A DNA stretch of 64,000 nucleotides from Candidatus Methylophosphatis roskildensis (GCA_016708905.1 JADJEV010000004.1:62001-126000); one strand, 5' to 3'; shown: positions 47,162 to 57,462, counted from the stretch's first letter. Translations and numbers: made by a program. Notes: generated from the sequence alone by a model not told the origin.

Positions 47162-49318
47162 ATGGGTTTCATTGATGACCTGCGTCAGGCAGGTGAGGAA
47201 TCTGATCTTGAGGATTTCCACACGGAACTGCTGGCGGACGTCCGGGCTCGGGTCCCGGACGGCTGTGATTCGGACGAGCTTGATTTCGCCTTCGTGTGCG
47301 AGGTTGGGGGGCGCCTCCTTGACGCAGAGGAATTTCAGGATTTCATCCCTTGCAGGTATGTTGGTCTAGGGCCCCGAAATAAGAAGCTACGTGTCGATGG
47401 CTACGAATTTGACGAGGCTGACGACTCCATACGGCTTCTGATAGCCGACTTTGGCAACAAGCACGTGCTGGAAACGATTATCAGAACCCGCGCCGAGTCA
47501 CTTTTTACCCAGTTAAAGGCGTTCGTAGATGAGTCCGCCACCGGCAGGATATGGACGTCAGCGAGCGAAAGTTCCGACCAGATAGGCGAACTATGCAGCC
47601 TGATAAAACAAAAGCACAGCGTCAAACATGGTGGGGGCCGGTCTGTCAGTCGATACCGTTTTTACCTGATTACCGATTCGAAGCTCAGTGATCGTGTCAA
47701 GGACTTACCCGAGGATGAGTATGACGGCGTTCCGGTGGAATATCACATCTGGGACATTAGCCGTCTGAAGGCTGTTTCGTCATCAATACTCGGAACCGAG
47801 GAACTTGAAATAGATTTCACGGAGTTTGTGGAGGGTGGCCTGCCATGTCTCAAGGCAAGTAAGTCAGATGACTATGACGGCTTTCTTTGCGTGATTCCTG
47901 GTGATGCGCTCGCCGAACTCTATGATCGGTTCGGTAGCCGCCTCCTCGAAGGAAATGTGCGCTCGTTTCTGAGCACCTCAGGCAAGATCAATCGCGGCAT
48001 CCAGGGGACAATCAGGGCTGAACCCGGACGCTTCTTTGTCTATAACAATGGCATCTCGGCAACTGCCACGTCTGCTGATGTCCGGATGTCTGAAAATGGG
48101 CCGCGACTCTGCTCGGCCAGATATCTCCAAATTGTGAATGGTGGACAGACAACGGCATCCCTTCAAATAGCGAAAAGAAAGGACAATGCCAGTCTTGAGG
48201 GCATTCATGTCCAGATGAAGCTATCCGTGGTCAAGGCAAAGGACACAGAACTACTGGACTCCATGATCCAGAATATCGCGAAGTTCTCGAACTCGCAAAA
48301 CAAGGTTAGTGACGCAGACTTCTTCTCCAATCACCCCTTCCATAGGGCGATGGAGCGTAGATCTCGCTCGATCAAGGCACCCGCTTCAGGCGGTGCCCAG
48401 TTCAACACCTTCTGGTTTTACGAAAGGGCACGCGGCCAGTATCTGAACATGCAGTCGCACATGACTTTGGCCCAGAAACGCTCTTTCCAGCGTGAGAATC
48501 CGCGCGCGCAGTTGATTACAAAAACAGATCTGGCGAAGTACGAGAATTCATGGCTCATGCTGCCGCATGTGGTAAGCCGCGGCGCACAGAAGAACTTCGT
48601 TGTGTTTGCGGAGTACGTAGGCAAGGAATACGGGGCTGATGGATACAAGTTCGACAATGACCTGTACTTCAAGGAGGTTGTCGCGCGCGCCATCCTTTTT
48701 AAGTTCGTTGAAAAGATGGTTTCGCAAGCCAAGGCCACTTGGTATGGGGGCGACTATCGGGCGCAAATAGTCACCTACACCCTGGCCAAACTGGCCTCCG
48801 TCATAGAGACGGAGGCTCCCAGACTAACGCTGGATCTAAAATCGGTCTGGACAAGGCAGTCGATAACACTTGGTTTGGCAGGCCAACTGGAAGAAATCGC
48901 AAAGGTCGTTGCACGAACGATCACGATACCGCCGGTCCCTCAAATGAATGTCGGGGAATGGTGCAAGAAGGAAGACTGCTGGGACGGCGTCTGGAGCCAG
49001 AAGATTCTCTTGACCCCCGCGCTCAGGTCGGAACTGATTTCCGCTGAAGAAGCCTCGCTCGATGGCAAGGATGCCCGGCAACAAGGCGAAGAAGACTCAA
49101 AGATCAACGCCGTCATTGAAGTCGTGCGCCTGAACGAACTTGGATGCTGGAGACGCCTGTCTGAATGGTGTGCCAAGTTCTCTGCCATTTCCGGCACTGA
49201 CTCGGATCTTGTTCGGAGCGCGTCACGTCGAGGCTGGATACCTTCCGACCGGCAGGCTAATAGGCTAATTCAGGTGCTCCGGCGGAAGGAACATGAGGGA
49301 TTCCGCATTGGCAAGTAA
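47162..49318 (+). CDS. AIPR-domain protein (abortive-infection phage resistance family)
   Basis: A 718-residue protein with the AIPR domain at about residues 258-560: LLEGNVRSFLSTSGKINRGI, FFVYNNGISATA, LQIVNGGQTTASL, and NSQNKVSDADFFSNHPFH. AIPR proteins occur in phage-resistance islands, often beside C5 methyltransferases and Vsr; their biochemical action is poorly known. The N-terminal 250 residues (ADFGNKHVLETIIRTRAESL) may be a nuclease- or binding-type domain. It begins the plus-strand operon of six genes reaching to 63883. ATG 47162 is near the start of the coherent frame. Confidence 0.9.
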   Translation: MGFIDDLRQAGEESDLEDFHTELLADVRARVPDGCDSDELDFAFVCEVGGRLLDAEEFQDFIPCRYVGLGPRNKKLRVDGYEFDEADDSIRLLIADFGNKHVLETIIRTRAESLFTQLKAFVDESATGRIWTSASESSDQIGELCSLIKQKHSVKHGGGRSVSRYRFYLITDSKLSDRVKDLPEDEYDGVPVEYHIWDISRLKAVSSSILGTEELEIDFTEFVEGGLPCLKASKSDDYDGFLCVIPGDALAELYDRFGSRLLEGNVRSFLSTSGKINRGIQGTIRAEPGRFFVYNNGISATATSADVRMSENGPRLCSARYLQIVNGGQTTASLQIAKRKDNASLEGIHVQMKLSVVKAKDTELLDSMIQNIAKFSNSQNKVSDADFFSNHPFHRAMERRSRSIKAPASGGAQFNTFWFYERARGQYLNMQSHMTLAQKRSFQRENPRAQLITKTDLAKYENSWLMLPHVVSRGAQKNFVVFAEYVGKEYGADGYKFDNDLYFKEVVARAILFKFVEKMVSQAKATWYGGDYRAQIVTYTLAKLASVIETEAPRLTLDLKSVWTRQSITLGLAGQLEEIAKVVARTITIPPVPQMNVGEWCKKEDCWDGVWSQKILLTPALRSELISAEEASLDGKDARQQGEEDSKINAVIEVVRLNELGCWRRLSEWCAKFSAISGTDSDLVRSASRRGWIPSDRQANRLIQVLRRKEHEGFRIGK

Positions 49319-49372
49319 CGAAGATGCCTCCCCCTTACCATCCATAGACATACATCTAATAAGGACCCTTAG

Positions 49373-50347
49373 TTGGACAGTCTCCAGACTCTCAAGTTGG
49401 ACGACGAAATCAGAGTTCGCGATGGCGCCGCCGAATACAGGCTGCCAGATTGGGCGTCAGCTCTAATCTGGCTCGGCGCCTGGTGCCGGAGTTACGCCGC
49501 ACCCGGAAAACGCCTTGTCGCATTCGCTGTGTTGCCAACACGCGATCTCGCTGCATCATTTGCGTGCCTTGGCAGCTTGATTGAAGGGTCAAGACGTTTT
49601 AAGGACAGCCTGTCGTGGTCGCGGTTCCGGGCATTGCCAACGGGTTCCGTGGTGTTCTGGAAACAACCACCGGGAACAAGGACCTTTTCAGGAACGGTAA
49701 TCGGATTCGGAAGACGCGAAGGGTCGGGGGAATTCATACGAATCGAGACCAAGCTCAGGTCCAAGAATATGGCCGGATTGGTCCAGGAGATTTCAGAGCA
49801 CGCCTTTGATCGATACCTCTTTACTGTTGAACAGCCACCATCAGCCAACAGGACGGATACGTACAGGAAGGCCGAGAGCTTCTTCAATCATCTCTTGGGG
49901 AAGTGCGATCCAAAATGGCTGTGGGCGGATGGCGCAGAAGCACTCGTCGTCACAAGCATTGCCAAATTCGAGCTGAACCAGGAGGGCGTCTCACTCCTGA
50001 CCACGGGAGAACCGTCCGTTGCGCTTTCGGACGTGCTTTGCATCGCGCGTAACAAGTCGCAAAGTCACTCGAAGATCAGGATCTCGCATCCTCGTGGGAA
50101 TATTGTCGGAACGTTCCCGCTCGCCATCCTCGATGGACCCGAAGCGTTTTATGTGCATGAGCATCTTGACGGCACAAGCAACATCCTGGTCGTTTCCGAC
50201 AGATCGGAATATCGCGCCGATATCCACGATACGGTGGTTCAGCTCAAGGGCATGGCGGCAGCCGATGCGGGCAGCTCGCCTGCAGGCATCCCGAATACCT
50301 TTCCTCCGGGGATTGAAATCTCCGCGTTTGTCATCGACGCGTATTGA
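49373..50347 (+). CDS. Defence-island protein of unknown function, possible N-terminal half of DrmE
   Basis: A 324-residue soluble protein beginning at TTG 49373 with AAGGA about 8 bases before. It includes ALIWLGAWCRSYAAPGKRLV, VVFWKQPPGTRTFSGTVIGF and RIETKLRSKNMAGL; no catalytic motif is recognised. It lies 54 bp after the AIPR gene and overlaps the next gene by 4 bp (TTGA). The two neighbours together make about 850 residues, close to the size of DISARM protein DrmE, so a split DrmE is possible (inference from size and position only). Confidence 0.7.
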   Translation: MDSLQTLKLDDEIRVRDGAAEYRLPDWASALIWLGAWCRSYAAPGKRLVAFAVLPTRDLAASFACLGSLIEGSRRFKDSLSWSRFRALPTGSVVFWKQPPGTRTFSGTVIGFGRREGSGEFIRIETKLRSKNMAGLVQEISEHAFDRYLFTVEQPPSANRTDTYRKAESFFNHLLGKCDPKWLWADGAEALVVTSIAKFELNQEGVSLLTTGEPSVALSDVLCIARNKSQSHSKIRISHPRGNIVGTFPLAILDGPEAFYVHEHLDGTSNILVVSDRSEYRADIHDTVVQLKGMAAADAGSSPAGIPNTFPPGIEISAFVIDAY

Positions 50348-51933
50348 GTATAGTGATGCCAACATTTCGCGATGTATCGGATATATACGAGAACGTAAGG
50401 ATCTCCAGAATCGTTCGGCACAAAATTGCCAGTCATGCCATTGCCGACATGATGCGATCGTCCTCGAAACTCTTTCTGATGCTTGACCGCGGCGACTCCC
50501 GCCAAGAAGAGATTTCGCGTCGTCTCTGGGTATTGAGGTCATCGGTATTGTTTACGCTTCTGCCATTCGACGATCCGGCCATTGCACTCCAACAGCAAAT
50601 GCAAGACCTCGCCAGCGAATCGTCCGGCCTACCGGACGGCGCGTCGGTGATTGAGTCTCTGGGTAATGCAATTGAAGCCATCGCCGCAGGGAGTTCAAAC
50701 CCCAAACACGAATGGATGCAGAGCCAGCTCGATTCCAGCGATGGAGGCGAACAAACTTCGGTAGGTGTTCTCGTAAGGCTTTCTGGCGGCAGGGTGCCAG
50801 GGTGGCCGCCTGATGCGATGGCCAGACTGCAGGATGTCGACGACCGGATCACCCTGATTCGTTCAAGGACGGACCTGCGATCCGGGCTGTTCGAGAGAAT
50901 CGTCCTTCCCTGCGCCTGTCGCAATACCTCCCCTTCCCTGCTCGAGGAGGTTGTTCATTCCGGACGCGCACGAACAATCGACGTTCTTCTCTATCCGGAA
51001 GAGAACTTTGGCGTCCCAAAGAGAATGTCGTTGCCGGACTGTGGAGCCTTCATGGGACGACTGCAAAAGACAATCATTGAGCAGGAAACGGCCGAAATTC
51101 CAGAGGCGACACCTTCCGTAGACAACTGGATGAATGAAGCTTTCTGGCAGCGGATTCATGGCGGGAAAAGAAGTTCAGCTGACAACCTGGTTCCGGCGAA
51201 CTACGTCCTCTTTTCGGATGGGACGGGTACGTTCTTTCCCGCCAACGGTCATGTTCCCGTTCTTCCATCGACAGGAAGCCTGCGTGACGAGTCCGACCTG
51301 CGCGTTGCGCGCGTCGCGGATCTATCGGAAGGTGACCTGGTAGTAATGCGAGTAGGCGACTCCAATTTTTTGCTTGACGAAACAAGTGACCGAATCATGA
51401 AGAACGACGTCGGCGACAACCTCGTTCAGGAGGCAACCGACTGGAAAGCCGCGCTCGACGCCCTCTTGATAACGTTTAGCTGCGACGAAATCGCCCAGAA
51501 CCTGACGGATCGAGGGGTCCGCGTATCGCCCTCAAGCATTCACCAATGGGCCGGCCCCGATGTTCTTGGACCGGCAACCGAGAAGACGTTTTCTAATCTG
51601 ATCTGTCTTCTTGGGGAAAGACGCAAGATCGCACTTGAGGGTGATGCGCTCCATCACTATGCCGCAACAAAGTGGAAGAGCCTGCAGGAACTCAGGGGTG
51701 TTCGCCACCGGGCGGGAAACCTGATACGCCAGGAGCTCATTCAGAAACTTGTCGAAAAATTTCATCACGGCGTCGCCAACCTTGGCGACAAGACTTCTGT
51801 ACAAATCGACGGTGAAATGGGGACGGAACTACTTGTACTGAAGGTCTCATCTGCGGATCAGCAGCAATCATTCGTTCAGTCATCGATTCTTGGCCGTCTT
51901 GATGATCATCGAGGTAACCCATGGCTAGGATGA
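50344..51933 (+). CDS. Defence-island protein of unknown function, possible C-terminal half of DrmE
   Basis: A 529-residue soluble protein. The start is TTG 50344 (overlapping TTGA) or ATG 50356. A region near residues 290-370 is beta-rich (NLVPANYVLFSDGTGTFFPA, VADLSEGDLVVMRVGDSNFL) and the C-terminus is helical (ALDALLITFSCDEIAQNLTD, LIRQELIQKLVEKFHHGVAN) with a possible helix-turn-helix (VRVSPSSIHQWAGPDVLG). The last 13 bases overlap the NERD-helicase gene. No nuclease motif seen. Gene order before helicase and DrmA-like genes recalls drmE of DISARM. Confidence 0.7.
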   Translation: MSIVMPTFRDVSDIYENVRISRIVRHKIASHAIADMMRSSSKLFLMLDRGDSRQEEISRRLWVLRSSVLFTLLPFDDPAIALQQQMQDLASESSGLPDGASVIESLGNAIEAIAAGSSNPKHEWMQSQLDSSDGGEQTSVGVLVRLSGGRVPGWPPDAMARLQDVDDRITLIRSRTDLRSGLFERIVLPCACRNTSPSLLEEVVHSGRARTIDVLLYPEENFGVPKRMSLPDCGAFMGRLQKTIIEQETAEIPEATPSVDNWMNEAFWQRIHGGKRSSADNLVPANYVLFSDGTGTFFPANGHVPVLPSTGSLRDESDLRVARVADLSEGDLVVMRVGDSNFLLDETSDRIMKNDVGDNLVQEATDWKAALDALLITFSCDEIAQNLTDRGVRVSPSSIHQWAGPDVLGPATEKTFSNLICLLGERRKIALEGDALHHYAATKWKSLQELRGVRHRAGNLIRQELIQKLVEKFHHGVANLGDKTSVQIDGEMGTELLVLKVSSADQQQSFVQSSILGRLDDHRGNPWLG

Positions 51934-52180
51934 TCCCACCGGCGTATGCCGAAAAGACGCCCATTGGAGAAAAGGGACTCTTTGACAAGCTCAGGGGCGA
52001 TCCGGATACATCGGGCTGGATCGTTCTCCACTCTCCCCCGGCGGCCACCCAAACTCCTCCACTTGTGGCCACTTGAAAATCCCCCACCCAGGTGCATGCC
52101 GATGACCTAATTGTCGGCAATGTTGGTGGTGGCGCGGACAGGACATCATCGCCCCTCGATTCCAACGGGGGGTAGAGGAG

Positions 52181-53860
52181 GTGAATGTCTTGAAGCCGCA
52201 TCAGAAGAGCACGGTCGTGACGCTGCTGCACAACAGGGTCTCGCAGCGCGAGATTTGGCGCAAGACGGGGATCGATCGTAAGACGATCCGCAAGCTTGCC
52301 CAGGAGACCGAAGCCGAGGCAAATTCCCCCATGGCCACCGGCTCGCCCGGGCTGGCCGTTCAAATTCCTCCACCCTGGCCACCGGCGCCGGCGCCCGATC
52401 CATCCCCGCTGCGGCTACCTGCGCACGTGCGTTCGGCCTGCGAGCCGCACCGGGCATGGATCGAGGCGCAGGTGCGTTTGGGTCGCAACGCCATGGCGAT
52501 CTACCAGGATCTGGTGGATCGCTTTGGCTTCGAGGGCCGCTACAACAGCGTCAAGCGCTTCTGCCGGGCGCTGCGCACCCAGGCGCCGGAGCAATTCGAC
52601 CGGCTGGAGTTCCTGCCCGGGGAAGAGGCACAGGTCGACTACGGCGAGGGCGCGCCCACGCTTCATCCGAGCGGCCGGTATCGCAAACCGCGGCTGTTCG
52701 TGATGACGCTTCGCTACTCGCGCCGCTCGTATCGGCAGGTGGTGTGGAAGTCGAGCAGCCAGGTGTGGGCGTGGCTTCACGAGCAGGCCTTCCGCTACTT
52801 CGGCGGTTGCTGCCAGTACGTGGTGCTCGATAACCTGAAAGAGGGCGTCATCCGCCCGGACATCTACGAGCCGCAACTGAACCGCCTGTACGCGGCGATG
52901 CTCGCCCATTACGCGGTCGTGGCCGATCCGGCCCGCGTTCGTGATCCGAACCGAAAAGGGTCCGTGGAAAACGCGATCCAGCACACCCAGGCCACGGCTC
53001 TGGCGGGGCGGCGCTTCGAATCGATCGAGGCGCAAAACGCCTTTCTCATGCATTGGGAAGAGAAGTGGGCCGCCCAGCGCATTCACGGCCGGGCCAAGCG
53101 CCAGGTCGAGGAGATGTTCCAGGAGGAGCGCGCCCACCTCAAGGCGTTGCCTATCGAGGGCTTCCGCTACTTCGAGGAGGGCACGCGCACGGTGCAGGAC
53201 GACACCACCGTTCAGGTTGACAGCGCCTGGTATGCCGCGCGCCCGGCCCCGATCGGCGCCGAGGTGTTGGTCCGCCTCTATGAGCACGAGATCGAGATCC
53301 GCGACCTGCACACGCTGGCGCTGATCCGCCGCCATACGCGCGCGAGGCGCAAGGGCGCAGTCGAACTGCCCGATGCCGAGCGCCTGTTCAACCCCTCCCG
53401 CCAGACACACCAGATCCTCAAGCGCGCCGAGCACATCGGCCCCCACACCCACGCGCTGTGTCGCGCGTTGTTCGAGCAACGTGGGCGCGAGGCGCAGAAG
53501 AGCATGTGGGGTATCGTGGGGCTGCACCCGCGCTATCCGGCCTGCATCCTGGAGCAGGCAGCCGCCAGCGCGCTCGCCCGCCACATCCACGCCTACAAGG
53601 CCGTGCGAGCGATCGCTGAGCAACTGCTCGCTCAGGCCATCGCCCGGCTCGATGGAACCCAGCCGGAATTGCCCCTGGGTGACGCTGGCTCGCCGCTCAC
53701 CCAGCAGCACGAGCTCATCCGTGATCCCGCCGAGTATGCCGCGTTCTTCAACCGCAGTGTCGGCACGGAGCCGTTGGCGCCCGATACGCCCGCACCCTCA
53801 CAGGCAACCGAGCGCGTGCAGCCACCGCTGGGCGAACCACAAGCGCAGGACTGCGCATGA
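52181..53860 (+). CDS. istA: IS21 transposase IstA
   Basis: A 559-residue DDE transposase. N-terminal helix-turn-helix (VSQREIWRKTGIDRKTIRKL), then catalytic residues in QVDYGEG (D153), YVVLDNLKEG and RKGSVENAIQ. A proline-rich stretch near residue 62-78 links the domains. GTG 52181 follows AGAGGAG. The sequence is intact, so the insertion may be recent and active. Confidence 0.95.
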   Translation: MNVLKPHQKSTVVTLLHNRVSQREIWRKTGIDRKTIRKLAQETEAEANSPMATGSPGLAVQIPPPWPPAPAPDPSPLRLPAHVRSACEPHRAWIEAQVRLGRNAMAIYQDLVDRFGFEGRYNSVKRFCRALRTQAPEQFDRLEFLPGEEAQVDYGEGAPTLHPSGRYRKPRLFVMTLRYSRRSYRQVVWKSSSQVWAWLHEQAFRYFGGCCQYVVLDNLKEGVIRPDIYEPQLNRLYAAMLAHYAVVADPARVRDPNRKGSVENAIQHTQATALAGRRFESIEAQNAFLMHWEEKWAAQRIHGRAKRQVEEMFQEERAHLKALPIEGFRYFEEGTRTVQDDTTVQVDSAWYAARPAPIGAEVLVRLYEHEIEIRDLHTLALIRRHTRARRKGAVELPDAERLFNPSRQTHQILKRAEHIGPHTHALCRALFEQRGREAQKSMWGIVGLHPRYPACILEQAAASALARHIHAYKAVRAIAEQLLAQAIARLDGTQPELPLGDAGSPLTQQHELIRDPAEYAAFFNRSVGTEPLAPDTPAPSQATERVQPPLGEPQAQDCA

Positions 53861-54148
53861 GCACGCGGTGCCACTTCGCAACACCTTGGGGGCGCCGCCC
53901 CAAACCCCTGCACTCGCCGTAAGGCAGGCCGGCAGGCGAAAGAACTGCCTGCCAACCCGCCAGGAGCGTATTTCTCCGGTCGCCGTCAAGGGTGCGCTGC
54001 GCCGGGCGAGAAAACCCCTCGCCCGCCCTTGACGGAACCGCCGCCACGCCGGGCTCAACGCCGACAAACCCGCGGCGTCCAAGCTCAACGCCCGCGCACG
54101 CCCAGCACCGATACCACCCATTACCCACCGTCCAGGAGACCCCAAGCC

Positions 54149-54919
54149 ATGAGCATGAGCATGATGGAAATCGAAAAAACCCTCAAACAGCTGCGCCTGT
54201 CGGGCGTGCGTGCCACCCTGGAGACGCGCCTGATCGAGTCCCAGGCTTCCAGCCTGTCGTTTCTCGAGACCTTCTCGGCCCTGCTCCAGGATGAGCTGGA
54301 CCGGCGCCAGTCTCGCCTACTGGAGCGCCGCTACCAGCTCTCCGGGCTCGAGGAGCGCGCTTCGCTGGCGGAATTCGACTGGGGCTACAACCCCAAGATC
54401 CCCAAGCGCACCTGCTTCGAGCTGCATACCCTGAAGTTCATCGCCGAGGGCGACAGCGCACTGCTGATCGGTCAGCCCGGCACCGGGAAGAGCCACATCG
54501 CCAAGGCGATCGCCTATTCGGCGCTGCGCTCGGGGCTGCGCGTGCTCTACGGCGAAGCCGATGAGCTGCTCGCCAATCTCGCTCAGGGCGCGAGCGCCGA
54601 CAAGCGCAAGCTGCTCAAGCCCGTCATCGACGCCGACCTGCTGGTGCTCGACGACTTGTTCCTGGCCCGCCACCTCCCGGCCGAGGCCGCCGACGCCCTG
54701 CAATCGATCCTGCACAAGCGCTACAAGCTGCGACGCAGCTCGCTCATCACCTCAAACCGCATCATCGAGGATTGGCACAAGTTTCTCGGCGACGCCGCCC
54801 TCACCACCGCCATCCTCGACCGCCTCCTGCACCGCAGCGTCCTGCTCGAGTTCCGCGGCAAAAGCTATCGCCTCAAAGAGGCCGCCAGCCGACTTGCCAA
54901 AGCTACCCATCCCGAGTAA
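54149..54919 (+). CDS. istB: IS21 helper ATPase IstB
   Basis: A 256-residue AAA+ ATPase related to DnaC that selects target DNA for IstA. Walker A IGQPGTGKSHIAKAI near residue 107 and Walker B LLVLDDLFLARHL near 165. ATG 54149 has AGGAGAC upstream; the next in-frame ATGs are only 6-15 bases later, so the exact start is uncertain. The 288-bp gap after istA shows no gene. Confidence 0.95.
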   Translation: MSMSMMEIEKTLKQLRLSGVRATLETRLIESQASSLSFLETFSALLQDELDRRQSRLLERRYQLSGLEERASLAEFDWGYNPKIPKRTCFELHTLKFIAEGDSALLIGQPGTGKSHIAKAIAYSALRSGLRVLYGEADELLANLAQGASADKRKLLKPVIDADLLVLDDLFLARHLPAEAADALQSILHKRYKLRRSSLITSNRIIEDWHKFLGDAALTTAILDRLLHRSVLLEFRGKSYRLKEAASRLAKATHPE

Positions 54920-56085
54920 CAATCCCCACACTCCTGTCCTCGCCCCTGGGGGATTTTGACCTGGCCACAGGTGGAGGAATTTCAAGTGGCCGCCGGGGAT
55001 CTCTGGATGTGAAGAAGCATCAATCAAAGATCGAGGGCGAGCTCGATATGGTGATTCTTGTTCCTGCCCTGGGTGTCCTCTGCATTGAAGTCAAGGGATG
55101 CGATGTCGAGCGCAAGGACGGCGTATGGATTTACCCGTACGAACGGTCGCTATAAGGCCCCTTCAAACAGGCATCAAGAGCAATGCATTCCCTTAGGGAT
55201 TACGTGGTCAAGCGGGACTGCTCCCTGTCGGGGATCCTGTTTTTTTCCGCGGTCATCTTCACCCGCGCACCGTTTTCCGAGGAATCCCCGGAATGGCATC
55301 CCTGGCAGCACATCAACTCGCTAATATTCAAGAGACGCCCGATATCGGCAAGCATCAAGGACATCCTCAAGAAGGCTCATGAACATGTGAGGAGTAAGGC
55401 TGGTCGCTACTCGTGGTATCGGGATCAAGATAGTCGTCCGTCAGAAGGGCAAATACGAAGAGTCTCAAATCTTCTCCGTGACAATTTTGAATACTCCACA
55501 TCTCCCCGTACCAATGTTGAAGAAATCGAGCGGTGCATAAAACATGTCACGCAAGAGCAGTTTGAAGCACTGGACCTCCTTCAGGACAATCGGCGGTTGG
55601 TATTCAAGGGCCCAGCCGGAACAGGCAAGACGTTCCTGGCAATGGAAAGCGCCTTTCGGGCAACTCATGAAGGCAAGTCGGTTCTGTTTCTCTGTTTCAA
55701 TAACTTGCTTGGAGATTGGCTGAAGGCTGAGGTCTCCAGCGTGTCGGGAGACAAGAGCCGCTTCAGATGTGGAACATTTCACAGCCTGTTGATGGAAATC
55801 TCTGGAGAGAGAAGGCCACGCGATGAGCCTGAATACTGGCAGAAATATCTGCTGCTTCAGGCTGCGGAGAAACTACTTCAAGATGATAGGACATACCCGC
55901 ATTTCGACGTTCTGATTGTGGATGAGGCCCAGGACCTGATGCGTGACGAATATCTCGATGTCCTTGATCTTGTCCTGAAAGACGGGCTTGCCGGGGGTCA
56001 ATGGGCACTGTTTTGGGATTTCGAGCGACAGGCCATCTATTCTCCGGAAGACATCGCCGCCACCACGCGCGGCCTTCAATATATT

Positions 56086-57462
56086 GGGTCTTCTCGGAAT
56101 AGTGTGGGTAAATCCGCATGACATTTAGATCGCTGGGAGCATTGAAGTGAGCACCTTGAGGCGCAGATACTCCTCGTCGCGCAGGCCATACGCCCGACGC
56201 TGGAAGACGCGAATCTTGTTGTTGAGTCCCTCGACGAAGCCGAGGGAGACCTTGTTCCGTGGATTGCAGTAGGCCGCGATTCCATCCCAATGACGCTCGA
56301 TCATCTCGGCAAACTTCTCGTAGGGTTTCAGGCGCTGCCACTTCAGGCTGCTCTTCCAGTTATCGAAGAAGCGTCGCGCCCAGGCTTGGCTCTTATAGTT
56401 TCAGAGCTGGCCGAAGGATTCCTTGAGCAGGTAAGCCGTATTCAGGCGCTTGTTGGCCGCCAGCAGGATCTTCAGCGACTTCCTGCCATCGGCGCAGAGG
56501 TTCTCCTTGTGGCTGAGCAGGACGTACTTCTGGCCCTTGATGTAACGCCGATCCGTGCCGGACAGCCGCGCATATTCGGCCTTGCGTACCTTGTCGAGGG
56601 CATCGTTCAGATGGCGCATCACATGGAACTTGTCGAACAGGATGGCGGCCTGCGGTGCATGGGCGTTGGTGGCGGTGCGAAACGGCTTCCACATGTCCAT
56701 CACGGCCAGGCGGATGCCACGGGCCTTGTTCGGCCCCAGCCAGTCGTAGAACTGGTTCATGCTGGCCTCGCTCCTATCCTTGCCACCGAACCAGATCGGC
56801 CGGCCCCGAATCAGGTCGCTGACGACGATGCGGTAGGGTACCCCCTTGCGAATCGAGATTTCGTCGATGCCGATCGCCTTGGGCCCCGGTCGGCCGGCGC
56901 GTTCCAGTTGCACCCGCATGTACGCCTTGTCCAGTTCCTTGACTGTGCCCCAGTGCAGGTTCAGTTCCTTGGCGACATCCTTGATCGTGCTGCTTCGGCA
57001 GCGCCGACCGACAAACCAGGCAAAGCGCTTCGTGTAGAGCGGGTTGTCGGCGAGAAAGTCCAGACGCTCGCCTCTCACCTTGCCGTTGCACGGGCAGCGC
57101 GGGCGTCGAACCTCGAACTGCAGGTAGATCCGCGTGTCTGCACTCGAGAGATCGCGTGCCCGGCGCGTGGTGCGGTCGTACCAGGTGGTATGGACTTGGC
57201 CGCATCGCGGGCAGAGCGTTTTCTTGAGCGCCGGACAAGGGCAATGACCCGTGCCCGCGGATCGCCAAAAATGCCGCGCACGTCGGAGCGAGGGGTGAAT
57301 CCGGGAAACCGGTATGCGTCCAGCAGACGCTTGCGCTTGGGTGAGGTAGCCATGGCGCGATCTTGCCAAGTTCGCTCGCCGCGTCAATCCATCTACACAT
57401 GTTCGACGGCACCAGCGAGCTAAATGTCATGCGGACTTACCCACACTATTCCGAGAAGACCC
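56086..57462 (-). mobile_element. ISL3-family insertion sequence
   Basis: 1,377 bp with nearly perfect terminal inverted repeats starting GGGTCTTCTCGGAATAGTGT and continuing for over 40 bp, with a single mismatch seen. AATATATT flanks both ends (56078-56085 and 57463-57470): an 8-bp AT-rich target duplication, the hallmark of ISL3. Removing one copy and the element gives GLQYIQRRALSHANYSLRIN in the helicase frame. Contains one transposase gene on the minus strand, apparently inactivated. Confidence 0.93.
56125..57387 (-). pseudogene. ISL3 transposase with internal TGA (and possible N-terminal frameshift)
   Basis: Minus-strand frame with zinc-finger-like KKTLCPRCGQVHTTWYDRTT and CPCNGKVRGERL, then the DDE core (AIGIDEISIRKG, LAVMDMWKPF, ILFDKFHVMRHL). 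It stops at TGA 56401-56403 after LKESFGQL; the same frame continues NYKSQAWARRFFDNWKSSLK through FVEGLNNKIRVFQRRAYGLR to TAA 56125-56127, so TGA replaces the usual tryptophan. The N-terminus expected for the family (MATSPKRKRLLDAYRFPGFT, from 57353) lies in a different frame, suggesting a further shift near 57230. The element can move only if complemented. Confidence 0.8.

Larger units (their letters stand above)
52036..54999 (+). mobile_element. IS21-family insertion sequence
   Basis: About 2.96 kb with istA and istB. Ends are inverted: CCCCGGCGGCCAC at the left, and its reverse complement GTGGCCGCCGGGG at the right. Inside each end a second unit GTGGCCA...TGAAAATCCCCC / GTGGCCAGGTCAAAATCCCCC is repeated, as IS21 termini commonly are. 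TCTC flanks both sides (52032-52035 and 55000-55003), a probable 4-bp target duplication; removing one copy restores the helicase reading frame (HSLDV), which supports these limits. Confidence 0.88.

Noticed and set aside
55153..56403. Stop-codon recoding in this genome
   Set aside because: The two internal stops (TAA in the helicase gene, TGA in the ISL3 transposase) differ, and both codons end normal genes elsewhere in the window.
56290..57423. 377-codon plus-strand frame through the ISL3 element
   Set aside because: Mirror of the transposase on the minus strand, no protein family pattern.
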